Shown piece after piece: positions 7,791 to 16,268 of a stretch of DNA of 64,000 bases. How positions within the stretch are numbered: the first letter of the stretch is position 1; each line of letters begins with the position of its first letter. The DNA comes from CAZXYS01 sp964645005. Its GTDB lineage: Bacteria; Bacteroidota; Ignavibacteria; Kapaibacteriales; UBA2268. A model generated the notes under the pieces. That model searched no databases, was not told the DNA's origin, and was given only the letters and a program-made list of their open reading frames with translations. The position numbers and the translations under genes were made by a program. The stretch is taken from NCBI GenBank assembly GCA_964645005.1, contig CAZXYS010000002.1, forward strand, positions 128,274 through 192,273. The letters are read 5' to 3'.

Positions 7791-10125
7791 ATTAAGAATA
7801 ATTATGGATGAAAATAAAATACCTTTCGCCGCTCATTCTGAGAAGCGAAGCGTTGTGTTGAACCACCCCTTAGCCCCCTCCTTTATCAAGGAGGGGGGAA
7901 AGAATCCACCCCGTCACGCCTTCGGCGTGCCACCCCTCAATGAGGGGAATTTACTACTTTACCCATTTCGATCGGTAATAACAACTGTCAGAAAACCCGT
8001 CCGGTCGGTTGTTACAACCGACCGAACAAGGCGCTGCAGCTACACCCTGCTGCTGATCGCGACGATCTTCCTCGCAATATCCTGCGGCGCTCAGGAATCA
8101 AAGGATAAAATTCTTAAAGCATGGCAGGAAAAAGGGCTGCCGAAGGAAGCCGGGAAGGACCTTATGATCGAATATCCGCAGGATAACACACTGTTCCCGC
8201 CGGAATTCGTTGCGCCTACGATATTCTGGGAGGATATGACCGACAGCGTCGATATGTGGCTGGTGAATGTCGCCACGGAAGCTGATGAAAACTACCTCTA
8301 TGAGACTACCGATACTATGTCCTGGCGACCCGATAGAGAGATATGGGAAAAGATAAAAGCAGCTTCGATTGAGAAAGAGATAAAATTTTCCGTGATTGGC
8401 GTGAATAGCGCCAATCCCGAGCAGATCCTTTCCGGCTCGGAAATTACAGTTAAGATATCTGAGGATTCCGTCGGCGCGCCGATTTTCTTCCGCACTGTCA
8501 CTTTGCCTTTCGAGTATGCGGTGAATAATCTGGAGACGATAAGCTGGCGGCTGGGTGACATTTCGTCCTATCAAAAACCGAAGGTGGTGCTGGAAGACCT
8601 GCCCGTCTGCGGGAATTGCCATTCCTTTACGCCGGACGGGAAGCTGCTCGCTATGGATGTGGATTACGCCAATGATAAGGGTTCTTATGCGATTACCCCG
8701 GTAAAGCGGGAGATGGTGCTGTCGAATGACAAGATCATCACATGGAGCGATTTCCGCAGCGAGGACGGCGAGCAGACCTTTGGCTTGCTGTCGCAGATAT
8801 CGCCGAATGGCAGATATGTCGTCAGCACCGTGAAGGACCGCTCGATCTTCGTTCCGGTCGATAATCTTGAGTATTCGCAGTTGTTTTTCCCGATCAAGGG
8901 AATTTTGGCGTATTACGACAGAGAAACGCGGGAATTTTATGCTCTGCCGGGGGCGGCTGATCCCGCCTACTGCCAGAGCAATCCCGTCTGGAGCCCGGAC
9001 GGAAGCCACCTCATCTTCGCGAAGGAAGATGTCTATCATTCCGCCGAGGCTGAGAAATCCAAAAAAGCCGTGCTGCCAACGCACGTCGCCGATGAATTCC
9101 TCGAGGGCAGGCGCGATTTCAAATATGATCTCTATAAGCTGCCATTCAATGACGGCAAGGGCGGTGAACCGAAGGAAATCCCCGGCGCCTCGAATAACGA
9201 TATGAGCAATTATTTTCCGAAATATTCACCGGATGGGGAATGGCTGGTTTTTGCAAGGGCTGAAAATTTCATGCTGTTGCAGCCGGACAGCAAGCTATAT
9301 ATAATGAGTGCCGAAGGCGGCAAACCACGTTTAATGAACTGCAACACGCCGAATATGAACTCATGGCACTCGTGGTCGCCCAACGGGAAATGGCTTGTGT
9401 TCTCGACGAAGAAGTTTGGTCCGTACACGCAGCTTTTCCTCACGCACATAGACGAGCAGGGTAACGATACCCCGCCCGTCTATCTGGAAAACCTGCAGGT
9501 GAAGGAACGGGCGGCGAATATACCTGAATTCGTAAATATAGAACCGCATGAGATGCAGGTTATCGTCGAACGTTTCATGCAATTGGACTATTACGCGGAA
9601 CTTCGCGGCAAGCTGAAGGGCAACAGGGGCGACCTGCAGGGCGCTTTGAAGGAATATAACAGGGCTATAGCGTTTGAGCCCAAAGAAGCCGATCTGTACT
9701 ATGAGCGCGGGCTCGTGAAGCTCGAACTTAAGGACTACAAGGGTTCTATGAACGATTTGCAGCGCTGCATAAAACTGGATCCCGACTACCAGAAAGCTTA
9801 TTTCGAAATCGGCTATCTTAAGATGGAAGCGGGCAAGTTCGAGGAAGCGCTCGATGACTTCAACACCGCTATCAGAATGGATTCCAACGATGTGATGTCC
9901 TACTACGAGAAGGGCATGGCTAAATATTATCTTGAGGATTTTAGAGAAGCTATTAACGCATTCAATAAAGTGATCGAGAAGCGTGATGATTCGAAATACG
10001 CTTACTATCACCGCGGGCTGGCGAAATCGCAGCTCGGCGATCCGACTGCCTGCAATGACTTGCAGCAGTCGCTTAAGATGGGCTGCCAGGAAGCGAGGCA
10101 GGCTATTCAGCAGCTCTGTTATTAG
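7780..10125 (+). CDS. CxxCH-containing beta-propeller (PD40) and TPR lipoprotein, paralog 2
   Basis: 781 residues from ATG 7780, which overlaps the previous gene; ATG 7804 is an alternative. It has the same architecture as the product of 2351: CGNCH at 277-281, PD40 blades (WSPDGSHLIFA, YSPDGEWLVFA, WSPNGKWLVFS) and C-terminal TPRs. A lipoprotein signal (LLLIATIFLAISC, Cys 102) precedes the mature part, but ~85 residues lie upstream of it. These come largely from two repeat elements (7861-7948 and 8002-8024) translated in frame, for example LAPSFIKEGG. No ATG, GTG or TTG lies between the repeats and the signal, so either a long N-terminal extension is tolerated or export is impaired. Function is unknown; probably envelope-anchored with a covalent heme. 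Confidence 0.8.
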   Translation: MRIKLRIIMDENKIPFAAHSEKRSVVLNHPLAPSFIKEGGKNPPRHAFGVPPLNEGNLLLYPFRSVITTVRKPVRSVVTTDRTRRCSYTLLLIATIFLAISCGAQESKDKILKAWQEKGLPKEAGKDLMIEYPQDNTLFPPEFVAPTIFWEDMTDSVDMWLVNVATEADENYLYETTDTMSWRPDREIWEKIKAASIEKEIKFSVIGVNSANPEQILSGSEITVKISEDSVGAPIFFRTVTLPFEYAVNNLETISWRLGDISSYQKPKVVLEDLPVCGNCHSFTPDGKLLAMDVDYANDKGSYAITPVKREMVLSNDKIITWSDFRSEDGEQTFGLLSQISPNGRYVVSTVKDRSIFVPVDNLEYSQLFFPIKGILAYYDRETREFYALPGAADPAYCQSNPVWSPDGSHLIFAKEDVYHSAEAEKSKKAVLPTHVADEFLEGRRDFKYDLYKLPFNDGKGGEPKEIPGASNNDMSNYFPKYSPDGEWLVFARAENFMLLQPDSKLYIMSAEGGKPRLMNCNTPNMNSWHSWSPNGKWLVFSTKKFGPYTQLFLTHIDEQGNDTPPVYLENLQVKERAANIPEFVNIEPHEMQVIVERFMQLDYYAELRGKLKGNRGDLQGALKEYNRAIAFEPKEADLYYERGLVKLELKDYKGSMNDLQRCIKLDPDYQKAYFEIGYLKMEAGKFEEALDDFNTAIRMDSNDVMSYYEKGMAKYYLEDFREAINAFNKVIEKRDDSKYAYYHRGLAKSQLGDPTACNDLQQSLKMGCQEARQAIQQLCY
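7861..7948. repeat. Dispersed palindromic element (AACCACC/AAGGAGG family) inside a coding sequence
   Basis: Three adjacent hairpins: CCCCCTCCTT/AAGGAGGGGG (7874-7897), CACGCC-TTC-GGCGTG (7915-7929) and CCCCTC-AAT-GAGGGG (7933-7947). Related elements lie at 43951-43990 and 62852-62918, all beginning AACC(A/G)CC. Here the element is read in frame in the second propeller gene. Confidence 0.8.
8002..8024. repeat. 23-bp perfect inverted repeat inside a coding sequence
   Basis: CGGTCGGTTGT is followed by one T and then its exact reverse complement. It sits in the translated 5' extension of the second propeller gene, just upstream of the lipoprotein signal. It resembles in style, but not in sequence, the palindrome at 4771 and 10270. 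Confidence 0.85.
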
Positions 10126-10269
10126 GGGATTAATATCTTTTGTTGAATGTAGTTGGCGCTTCTAATTTTCAGATATTGGCTAACGGCTAACGGTTAAAGC
10201 ATTTGTTAGTGCGTTCAGATCTCAGAGCGTTGGAATGAGATCAAGGGGCAATCATCAACCAAACCAAAA

Positions 10270-10295
10270 TCAACCGCAGGGTTAACCCTGCGGTT
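10270..10295. repeat. 26-bp perfect palindrome, second copy
   Basis: Half-site CAACCGCAGGGTT followed by its reverse complement, the same palindrome as at 4771-4798. It opens the degenerate tandem array that fills the rest of this gap up to aroB. Confidence 0.85.
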
Positions 10296-10409
10296 GGAAA
10301 AGGTACAACCCTGCGGTTGAAAAAGGTACAACCCTGCGGTTGAAAAAGGTAAAAACCGCGGTTATAAAAGGTACAAACCGCGGTTAGGAGGGGACACCCT
10401 GCGATTGAA
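10283..10409. repeat. Degenerate 21-23-bp tandem repeat upstream of aroB
   Basis: Starting inside the palindrome, the core AACCCTGCGGTTG is repeated about six times with a GAAAAAGGTAC spacer. The first three units are 23 bases; later ones decay to AAACCGCGGTTA forms of 21-22 bases. The repeat half equals one arm of the palindrome at 10270, which suggests expansion from it. The rest of this 309-base gap (10126-10434) shows TAACGGCTAACGG-type short repeats at about 10178 and no gene. Confidence 0.75.
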
Positions 10410-10434
10410 GACTATGTAACAAATAAAATCATAT

Positions 10435-11481
10435 ATGATGAAAAAAATCAAACAAACACTGACCAACAGCGAAACGCTTATCTACATCGGCGAGAGTATC
10501 CGCTATCTGGATTCATATTTAAAGAATAAACATACCGTCATTATCACCGACCAAAATGTCTATCACCATTACGGCGCGTTATTCCCTGATTGCCCCGTAA
10601 TTAAGATTGAGACAGGCGAGAAGATAAAAACTCTCGAAACTGTTAATTACATTTATAATAAATTGCTTGAATATAATGTTGACCGGTCGTCGATTATTGT
10701 GGGGATTGGCGGAGGGATTGTCTGTGATATTGCGGGATTTGCGGCAGCTACGTATATGCGCGGGGTGCCGCACGGGTTTGTGGCGACAACGCTCCTGGCT
10801 CAGGCGGATGCCGCTATTGGCGGAAAAAACGGAGTGAATTACGCCGCGCCGGACAGTCAGACCATGTATAAAAATATGATTGGTACTATCAAGCAGCCGG
10901 AATTTGTCATCTGCGACATTGATACGCTGAAGACGCTGCCGGATCATGAGTTCGGGAATGGTCTGGCAGAGATCATTAAGTCCGCACTGATAGGCAATAA
11001 ACAGCTATTTGAGTATCTGGAATCTAACAAAGACAAGATTTCAAGCGATAGATCAAAAATTCTCAGGCATATTATCACCGAATCGATCAAGGTGAAGACT
11101 GAAATTGTAGGGCTTGACGAGAGCGAAGCCGGCATTAGGAAAATACTGAATTTCGGGCATACTTTCGGTCATGCGGTAGAGTCCGTCTATGGCATGACCC
11201 ATGGCGAGGCAATTAGCATCGGAATGATCCTCGCTCTGGACATTTCAATCAAAAAATTAGATATGAAGAAAGTGATTTTGAATAGGTTGAAAAACCTTCT
11301 TAGTGCTTTTAATTTGCCTGACCAATTGCCGGAACTTGATATTACAAAAATTATTAGTATATTACGACAGGACAAAAAGAAAAGCGGCGGCAATATCGAC
11401 TTTATTGTTTTGAAAGATATTGGCAAACCTGCGATTGAGAGAATTTCTTTTGATAATTTGGAAGAATTAATTAAAAAATGA
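10435..11481 (+). CDS. aroB: 3-dehydroquinate synthase
   Basis: 348 residues, normal for AroB. The enzyme converts DAHP to 3-dehydroquinate, the second step of the shikimate pathway, using NAD and a divalent metal. Family motifs are in order: GIGGGIVCDIAGFAAATYMRG (NAD and phosphate binding, about 91-110), GGKNGVN, the metal region around LAEIIKSALIG, and the metal-binding His motifs ILNFGHTFGHAVE and MTHGEAISIGM. The first two codons are both ATG, so the start may be 10435 or 10438. Its stop overlaps the next start in an ATGA, so aroB, aroD and the aroE-aroK fusion are very likely translationally coupled. No clear promoter is visible; the upstream gap is all repeat. Confidence 0.95.
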   Translation: MMKKIKQTLTNSETLIYIGESIRYLDSYLKNKHTVIITDQNVYHHYGALFPDCPVIKIETGEKIKTLETVNYIYNKLLEYNVDRSSIIVGIGGGIVCDIAGFAAATYMRGVPHGFVATTLLAQADAAIGGKNGVNYAAPDSQTMYKNMIGTIKQPEFVICDIDTLKTLPDHEFGNGLAEIIKSALIGNKQLFEYLESNKDKISSDRSKILRHIITESIKVKTEIVGLDESEAGIRKILNFGHTFGHAVESVYGMTHGEAISIGMILALDISIKKLDMKKVILNRLKNLLSAFNLPDQLPELDITKIISILRQDKKKSGGNIDFIVLKDIGKPAIERISFDNLEELIKK

Positions 11482-12116
11482 TCTGCCTCAGTCTCGGAAA
11501 TATTGATTACCAGGAATGCCTCGATTACATCGGGAAATACGAACTTGTCGAGGTAAGGCTCGACCTCTGCGATTTCACGGCAGAGCAGATCAGAGAGCTC
11601 TTCAGCCAGCCAACTCATATCATCGCAACCTGCAGAGCCGAGCGGTTAGCCGATAAACGGCGGCTGGAAATGCTGACTCTGGCGTTGGAAGCGGGCGCTT
11701 CCTACGTTGATATCGACATTTTTACGGATGAGCACATCCAAAATGCAATTGTGTCTGCGGCGCATGGCAACAATTGCAGGATTATCGCTTCATACCATAA
11801 TTTTAACTATACTCTGCCGGAGGACCGCCTGCAGGAAATTTATTACAGGTGCGCAGATTTGGAACCCGAGGTTATAAAAATCGCCTGCAAGGTAAATTCT
11901 CATTCGGACATCGCAGCTATCCTGTCACTTTACGGGATGGCGCAGCCAGGGCGATTGATAGCGCTCGGTATGGGTGAAATGGGCAGGATCTCAAGGATTG
12001 CTGCGCCGTTTCTGGGCGCGCCATTCACTTATGCTTCGCCCGAAAAATTCATTGAGACAGCTGACGGACAGTACGATATTGAAACATTGCAAAAAATTCT
12101 TGATTTGATAAAATGA
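11478..12116 (+). CDS. aroD: Type I 3-dehydroquinate dehydratase
   Basis: 212 residues, in the short range for the type I (Schiff-base) class. It dehydrates 3-dehydroquinate to 3-dehydroshikimate. Visible family features are EVRLDL in the first beta strand, ATCRAE, the catalytic His in SYHNF, the Schiff-base Lys in EVIKIACK, the substrate-binding Arg in GEMGRISR, and the closing FIETADGQ. The ATG overlaps the aroB stop by four bases and its stop overlaps the next gene by four bases. Confidence 0.93.
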   Translation: MICLSLGNIDYQECLDYIGKYELVEVRLDLCDFTAEQIRELFSQPTHIIATCRAERLADKRRLEMLTLALEAGASYVDIDIFTDEHIQNAIVSAAHGNNCRIIASYHNFNYTLPEDRLQEIYYRCADLEPEVIKIACKVNSHSDIAAILSLYGMAQPGRLIALGMGEMGRISRIAAPFLGAPFTYASPEKFIETADGQYDIETLQKILDLIK

Positions 12117-13423
12117 GCGACGAAACCAAACTCTTTGCCGTTACCGGCGATCCGGTATCCCATAGCTGCAGCCCGATTATTTTCAACGAGCTGTTTCGGC
12201 GGCAGGGCTTAAATGCGCATTATACCCGCCTTGCAGCAGACAGCGCGGAAGAAGCTGTGCGCGTCTTCAACGAGCTAAATCTGCAGGGAATAAATGTCAC
12301 CGCGCCGTTCAAGGCGGATATCATCGAATATTTGGACGAAATTGACGAGGAAGCGCAGATAATCGGCGCTGTGAATACGGTTGTTCGGGAAGGCAATATT
12401 ATCAAGGGGTATAACACAGATCATACGGGGGTTTTCGAGGCAATCATTAATGCCAATATAAAAAAAGTAAAGCCAAGGTTATGCCTCGTTATCGGCGCCG
12501 GCAGCGCGGGACGGGCGGCGGCTTATGCTCTTGGCAAACTCGGCGCCCAGGTTTATCTTGCCAACAGAAATTTTGAAAAGGCTGAGAAAGCCGCTAAAAT
12601 CCTTAATGACAATGGTTTGGTCTGCACCGCCGTTGAACTCGATGACCTCAGAAGATATGTGTTTGTATCATACGTTATTATTAATACTTTGAGTGCGGAC
12701 GTTATTCCGTTGGATATCTCATGGTTAAGAGATGATCACGTTTTTCTCGACGCTAACTATTTTAATCCTTTTGTAAAACCCAAGCAGACAGAAGCGCATG
12801 TAATCCCCGGCGAGGAATGGCTCATCAGGCAGGCGCTGCCCGCTTTTGAGCTATTTACAGGAACAAAGCCGGAAGCAGAGATCGATGCTAACTCTCTCAC
12901 AGAAAAATTTTATCTAAACAAAAAAACTAATAAAATCGCTATGATCGGCTTCATGGGCGCGGGGAAGACAACAATCGGAGAAAGTCTTGCTAAAAAACTG
13001 GGCTTGTTTTTTATTGATCTTGACGAGATGATCGAGCAGAGGGAAGGACTTCATATACCTATAATCTTTAGCGAATACGGCGAGGATTATTTCCGCGATG
13101 CTGAGATATTCACTTTCCGCGAGAATGGCTTCGGCGAAAACAGGGTAATAGCCTGCGGCGGCGGTATCACCGAAAGGATTGACAATATTGACATACTCGA
13201 CAAATTCATCACAATCTGGCTGCATTCGCCTGTGGATACCTGCTATGAGAGGATCAAGGGCGGCTTACGGCGTCCGCTGGCAGATACCTACGAGAAATTT
13301 TCATCGCTTTACAACAAGCGCATCCCCGATTATTTCAAAACGGCGGATATGGTGGTGGATAGCGGGTCAGAGGCTGATGAAGCAGTTCAAAAGATTGTTA
13401 AGGAGTTAGGGAATCTGGGGTAG
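12113..13423 (+). CDS. Bifunctional shikimate dehydrogenase / shikimate kinase fusion
   Basis: 436 residues in one frame with two complete enzymes. Residues 1-~262 are AroE: VTGDPVSHSCSP, NVTAPFK with catalytic Lys 67, GAVNTV, YNTD with Asp 103, the NADP loop GAGSAGRAAA (128-137), and QALPAFELFTG near its end. Residues ~272-436 are AroK: P-loop GFMGAGKTT (279-287), DLDEMIE, the substrate Arg in YFRDAE, CGGGI, and RRPL in the lid. The protein would catalyse reduction of 3-dehydroshikimate and ATP-dependent phosphorylation of shikimate, consecutive pathway steps. It is third in the overlapping aroB-aroD run. No in-frame stop or frameshift lies between the halves. A symbol such as aroE/aroK is appropriate, but no single name is established. 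Confidence 0.93.
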   Translation: MSDETKLFAVTGDPVSHSCSPIIFNELFRRQGLNAHYTRLAADSAEEAVRVFNELNLQGINVTAPFKADIIEYLDEIDEEAQIIGAVNTVVREGNIIKGYNTDHTGVFEAIINANIKKVKPRLCLVIGAGSAGRAAAYALGKLGAQVYLANRNFEKAEKAAKILNDNGLVCTAVELDDLRRYVFVSYVIINTLSADVIPLDISWLRDDHVFLDANYFNPFVKPKQTEAHVIPGEEWLIRQALPAFELFTGTKPEAEIDANSLTEKFYLNKKTNKIAMIGFMGAGKTTIGESLAKKLGLFFIDLDEMIEQREGLHIPIIFSEYGEDYFRDAEIFTFRENGFGENRVIACGGGITERIDNIDILDKFITIWLHSPVDTCYERIKGGLRRPLADTYEKFSSLYNKRIPDYFKTADMVVDSGSEADEAVQKIVKELGNLG

Positions 13424-13534
13424 ATCGTTTACTAATTATTTTAAAGTTTTTATCTATATTAGATTTGTAAAGGAAGATATCATTTATTTAATGATGTAAC
13501 AATCTCAAATATCAATAATATAATGATAATCTAA

Positions 13535-14602
13535 TTAACTATGGTTATTTGTATCACTATTTGCTGAAAATAATTTATTATCCAAATAAACTGAAGCAAT
13601 AGGTGTTAAAAATACATAAGCAGGCCAAACAAATCTACCATCAACCCAGGCAGCAAAGAAACCATATATGCAATAACAACATGTAATAAAAGTGCCAAAA
13701 ATAAAGAAGTTAATATATTGCTTACTAATATTAATATTTTTATTAATATAATACTCAAATAAAAAAAGTATTAAAATAATTATAAATAATACCCAACTAA
13801 TAATAACGCTAAAAATCGAGGGGAAACGTGTAATGTTTTCAATAACCCTTTGGAATGAGGGGAACCAAAAATATTGAGAGTTACTTGAAAAAAGAGTGCG
13901 TGTTATGTATATTGCTAATAAAAAAGCTGCTATACTAATTACAATAATTATTAATGATCTCTGTTTATTTTTCTTTAGTTTAATTGAATATACGGCAATA
14001 GGTAATAAGAGAGCAATTCCTTCTTTTGCGAATGCAGCAATAAAAATAAATAAAGGGAAATATATCCAGTTTGCATTTAACAATAAATAGATTCCTAAAG
14101 TTAAGAAAAAAATAAAAGCCGGATCGATATAGCCTATTGTAGAATAGTAAAAAGTTGGGAAAGAAAATAAAAATATAAAAATCGAAAAATATTTACTATA
14201 TCCTTTAACCCCGATAATGGAAATTATTTTTTCTAATAAAAAAACTACAGCAATTAAAAATATTAAATTAACTAGATTTAGTGATGTCATTTCATCAAAA
14301 GGCAAAAACGACGATAGAAAGGGAGTTAAAGGCCTGTAACAGAATGGAGGCTTTAGTTGATTTTTATTTTGTTCGCAGGGATTTCGAAAATACTTAACTA
14401 ATAATAAATATTGGTAGGCATCAATAGATAGATTTTTATATGAATTATCTTTATCCGATTTAAATTCAATTCCCTGCCCGCTGGTTATTTCACTAAACCC
14501 ATAATCATGGCGATTAAATCGTGGATAAGTAATTAAAATAAGAAATACAATTAGCATAAATAAATTCAAAAAATGCTTTAAACCGTTCTGATTAGGATAC
14601 AT
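13535..14602 (-). CDS. Polytopic membrane protein, possible GT-C-type glycosyltransferase or mannosyltransferase-like
   Basis: 355 residues with about nine hydrophobic helices. The gene and both flanks are strikingly AT-rich compared with the aro genes beside it. A large loop after the first helix (residues ~30-90) contains two Cys and the stretch YRPLTPFLSSFLPF. Topology resembles GT-C integral membrane glycosyltransferases or uncharacterised EPS-locus membrane proteins, but no catalytic motif can be named. Base composition and position within an otherwise continuous pathway cluster suggest later acquisition. Function unknown. Confidence 0.7.
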   Translation of the reverse strand: MYPNQNGLKHFLNLFMLIVFLILITYPRFNRHDYGFSEITSGQGIEFKSDKDNSYKNLSIDAYQYLLLVKYFRNPCEQNKNQLKPPFCYRPLTPFLSSFLPFDEMTSLNLVNLIFLIAVVFLLEKIISIIGVKGYSKYFSIFIFLFSFPTFYYSTIGYIDPAFIFFLTLGIYLLLNANWIYFPLFIFIAAFAKEGIALLLPIAVYSIKLKKNKQRSLIIIVISIAAFLLAIYITRTLFSSNSQYFWFPSFQRVIENITRFPSIFSVIISWVLFIIILILFLFEYYINKNINISKQYINFFIFGTFITCCYCIYGFFAAWVDGRFVWPAYVFLTPIASVYLDNKLFSANSDTNNHS

Positions 14603-14844
14603 ATCTCATCGCTGTTTATATAACATTCTATGTTAATTGAATTATTCTAATTTAAATTAGTTATTAATAAAAATATAATTACAAATTAATAAATTTTTTA
14701 GAAAAAATAACAATCAACATTTATACCTTGATCTTATTTATAACTATAAATTAAAATATAAAGTTGTGTTATTTAGGTGAGCTTATCTAATAATTATTGA
14801 TTTTGTGGATAAAACAAATTAATATGGGCTTATTAAAAAAAGAC

Positions 14845-16038
14845 TTACTCGATCTTTATCAATTTATCATAGTAAACATTATCGCCGCAGCTTATAATCA
14901 CAAAATACATTCCCGGCGATAAATCGCTTATATTTATATCCGCGCTTGTTTGGAACAATGACTGCCTCGATATCAGCGTTCTGCCAGTCTCATTCATAAT
15001 TTTGACACTATACTCGTCTGACAGCGCTTCTTTTGCTGTTATCGTCAGCTTATCCGAAGCGGGATTAGGGTAAACTTCGAAAATCTTATCGCTGCTGGTA
15101 TGCCTGTAATCATCGACGCCGAGGAAGTCCAGGTCGAGGCGGTAGACGCCTTTGTTGTAAGTTCCGGCATAGAGTGTGTTGTTTGTTATAGTCAGGCATT
15201 GCGTGCTGCTTTCGAGTCCATCTGAAATATCTAACCAGTTATCACCATTGTTTGTTGAGTAGAAAGTACCGTCCTCAGTTGCTATAAAAACTTTATCGCC
15301 ATATATCAAAAAGTCATTAATTTTAATCTTCCCGTCTGGCAAACCTTCTTCTTTAATCTCCCATGTTTTGCCTTTATCTGTAGATCGGAAAATATCATAT
15401 CCACCTGCTGCAAATATTAAATCATCTTTCATGGCTAAATCAAGAACGACGCCGGCGCTGTCATACGAAAGTTCCCAGTTATTACCGTTATCAGTTGATA
15501 GAATTATTTTTCCATAACCCGTACCTACTACAATATTATTATTATCAAAGGCTAATGCAAATGGTCTTAAATAAAGAGAACCTGAAACAAGAAATTCCCT
15601 GTTCTTTCCCTTATCATCAGAGACATGAATAGATCCGCTTCTCCCGACGTAAATCTTATCATTGTTTATTGTTAAACAACTAAAAAATAAACTAACTGCT
15701 GAATCGATATAATTAATTCGCTGCCAATTATCTCCGTCAATGTCAGAAAAATAAATTCCGCTGTTATAATCATTTGCGAAAACAGTCGTATTTATTATTC
15801 CCAAACTTGATATACTACTTCTTGATATATATAAACCATTTCTAAGAGTATCCCAATTTTGCCCTAAATTTGACGATCTGAAAATTTTCATACTATCCGA
15901 ACCGGCGAAAATATAATTATCTTTCGCAATAATACTCTCGATACGAGTATTTTCCAAACCGCTGTTGCACGCTTCCCATTTCTGAGCGAATGTCGCTGCG
16001 GGAAATATCAGACATAAAATGACCAGTAGTTTTTTCAT
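14845..16038 (-). CDS. T9SS-sorted secreted beta-propeller (BNR/Ycf48-like) protein
   Basis: 397 residues. It has a signal peptide (MKKLLVILCLIFPAATFAQ), then about seven blades with sialidase/Ycf48-type elements such as STDNGNNWE, STDKGKTWE and STNNGDNWLD. A C-terminal ~75-residue type A sorting domain begins at FEVYPNPASDKLTI and ends GMYFVIISCGDNVYYDKLIKIE. T9SS cargo crosses the outer membrane and is usually attached to the cell surface after cleavage of this domain. Ligand and role are unknown. It is divergent from aroA. Confidence 0.85.
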   Translation of the reverse strand: MKKLLVILCLIFPAATFAQKWEACNSGLENTRIESIIAKDNYIFAGSDSMKIFRSSNLGQNWDTLRNGLYISRSSISSLGIINTTVFANDYNSGIYFSDIDGDNWQRINYIDSAVSLFFSCLTINNDKIYVGRSGSIHVSDDKGKNREFLVSGSLYLRPFALAFDNNNIVVGTGYGKIILSTDNGNNWELSYDSAGVVLDLAMKDDLIFAAGGYDIFRSTDKGKTWEIKEEGLPDGKIKINDFLIYGDKVFIATEDGTFYSTNNGDNWLDISDGLESSTQCLTITNNTLYAGTYNKGVYRLDLDFLGVDDYRHTSSDKIFEVYPNPASDKLTITAKEALSDEYSVKIMNETGRTLISRQSLFQTSADINISDLSPGMYFVIISCGDNVYYDKLIKIE

Positions 16039-16176
16039 ATCATTCCCTTTAAAAAAGTTATTTATATAGAGTCTGGTTTACAGACTGTTAATTTCAATTT
16101 TGAGAACTGGTCATTTTTTTCATAAACCACCATTGAGAAATTTTTATTTCCCGATTAATTTCTACCTGATTACGAC

Positions 16177-16208
16177 TTTAGCAAAATAAATCAAATTATT
16201 TATATTTG
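16177..16208 (+). promoter_or_regulatory. Candidate Bacteroidota-type promoter for aroA
   Basis: TTTA (16177-16180), a 20-base spacer and TATATTTG (16201-16208) fit the TTTG-N19/20-TAnnTTTG pattern with one mismatch. The predicted start near 16215 leaves a ~55-base leader before the ATG at 16269. Confidence 0.5.
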
Positions 16209-16268
16209 CAAGACATTCGGAAAAAAAGAAAAAATTACTATTATCAGATAAAAGAATCAACTAAATCC

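Noticed and set aside
8098..9084. 328-residue minus-strand ORF opposite the second propeller gene
   Set aside because: A shadow of the plus-strand frame, which has clear PD40, CxxCH and TPR features. The antisense peptide has no domain.
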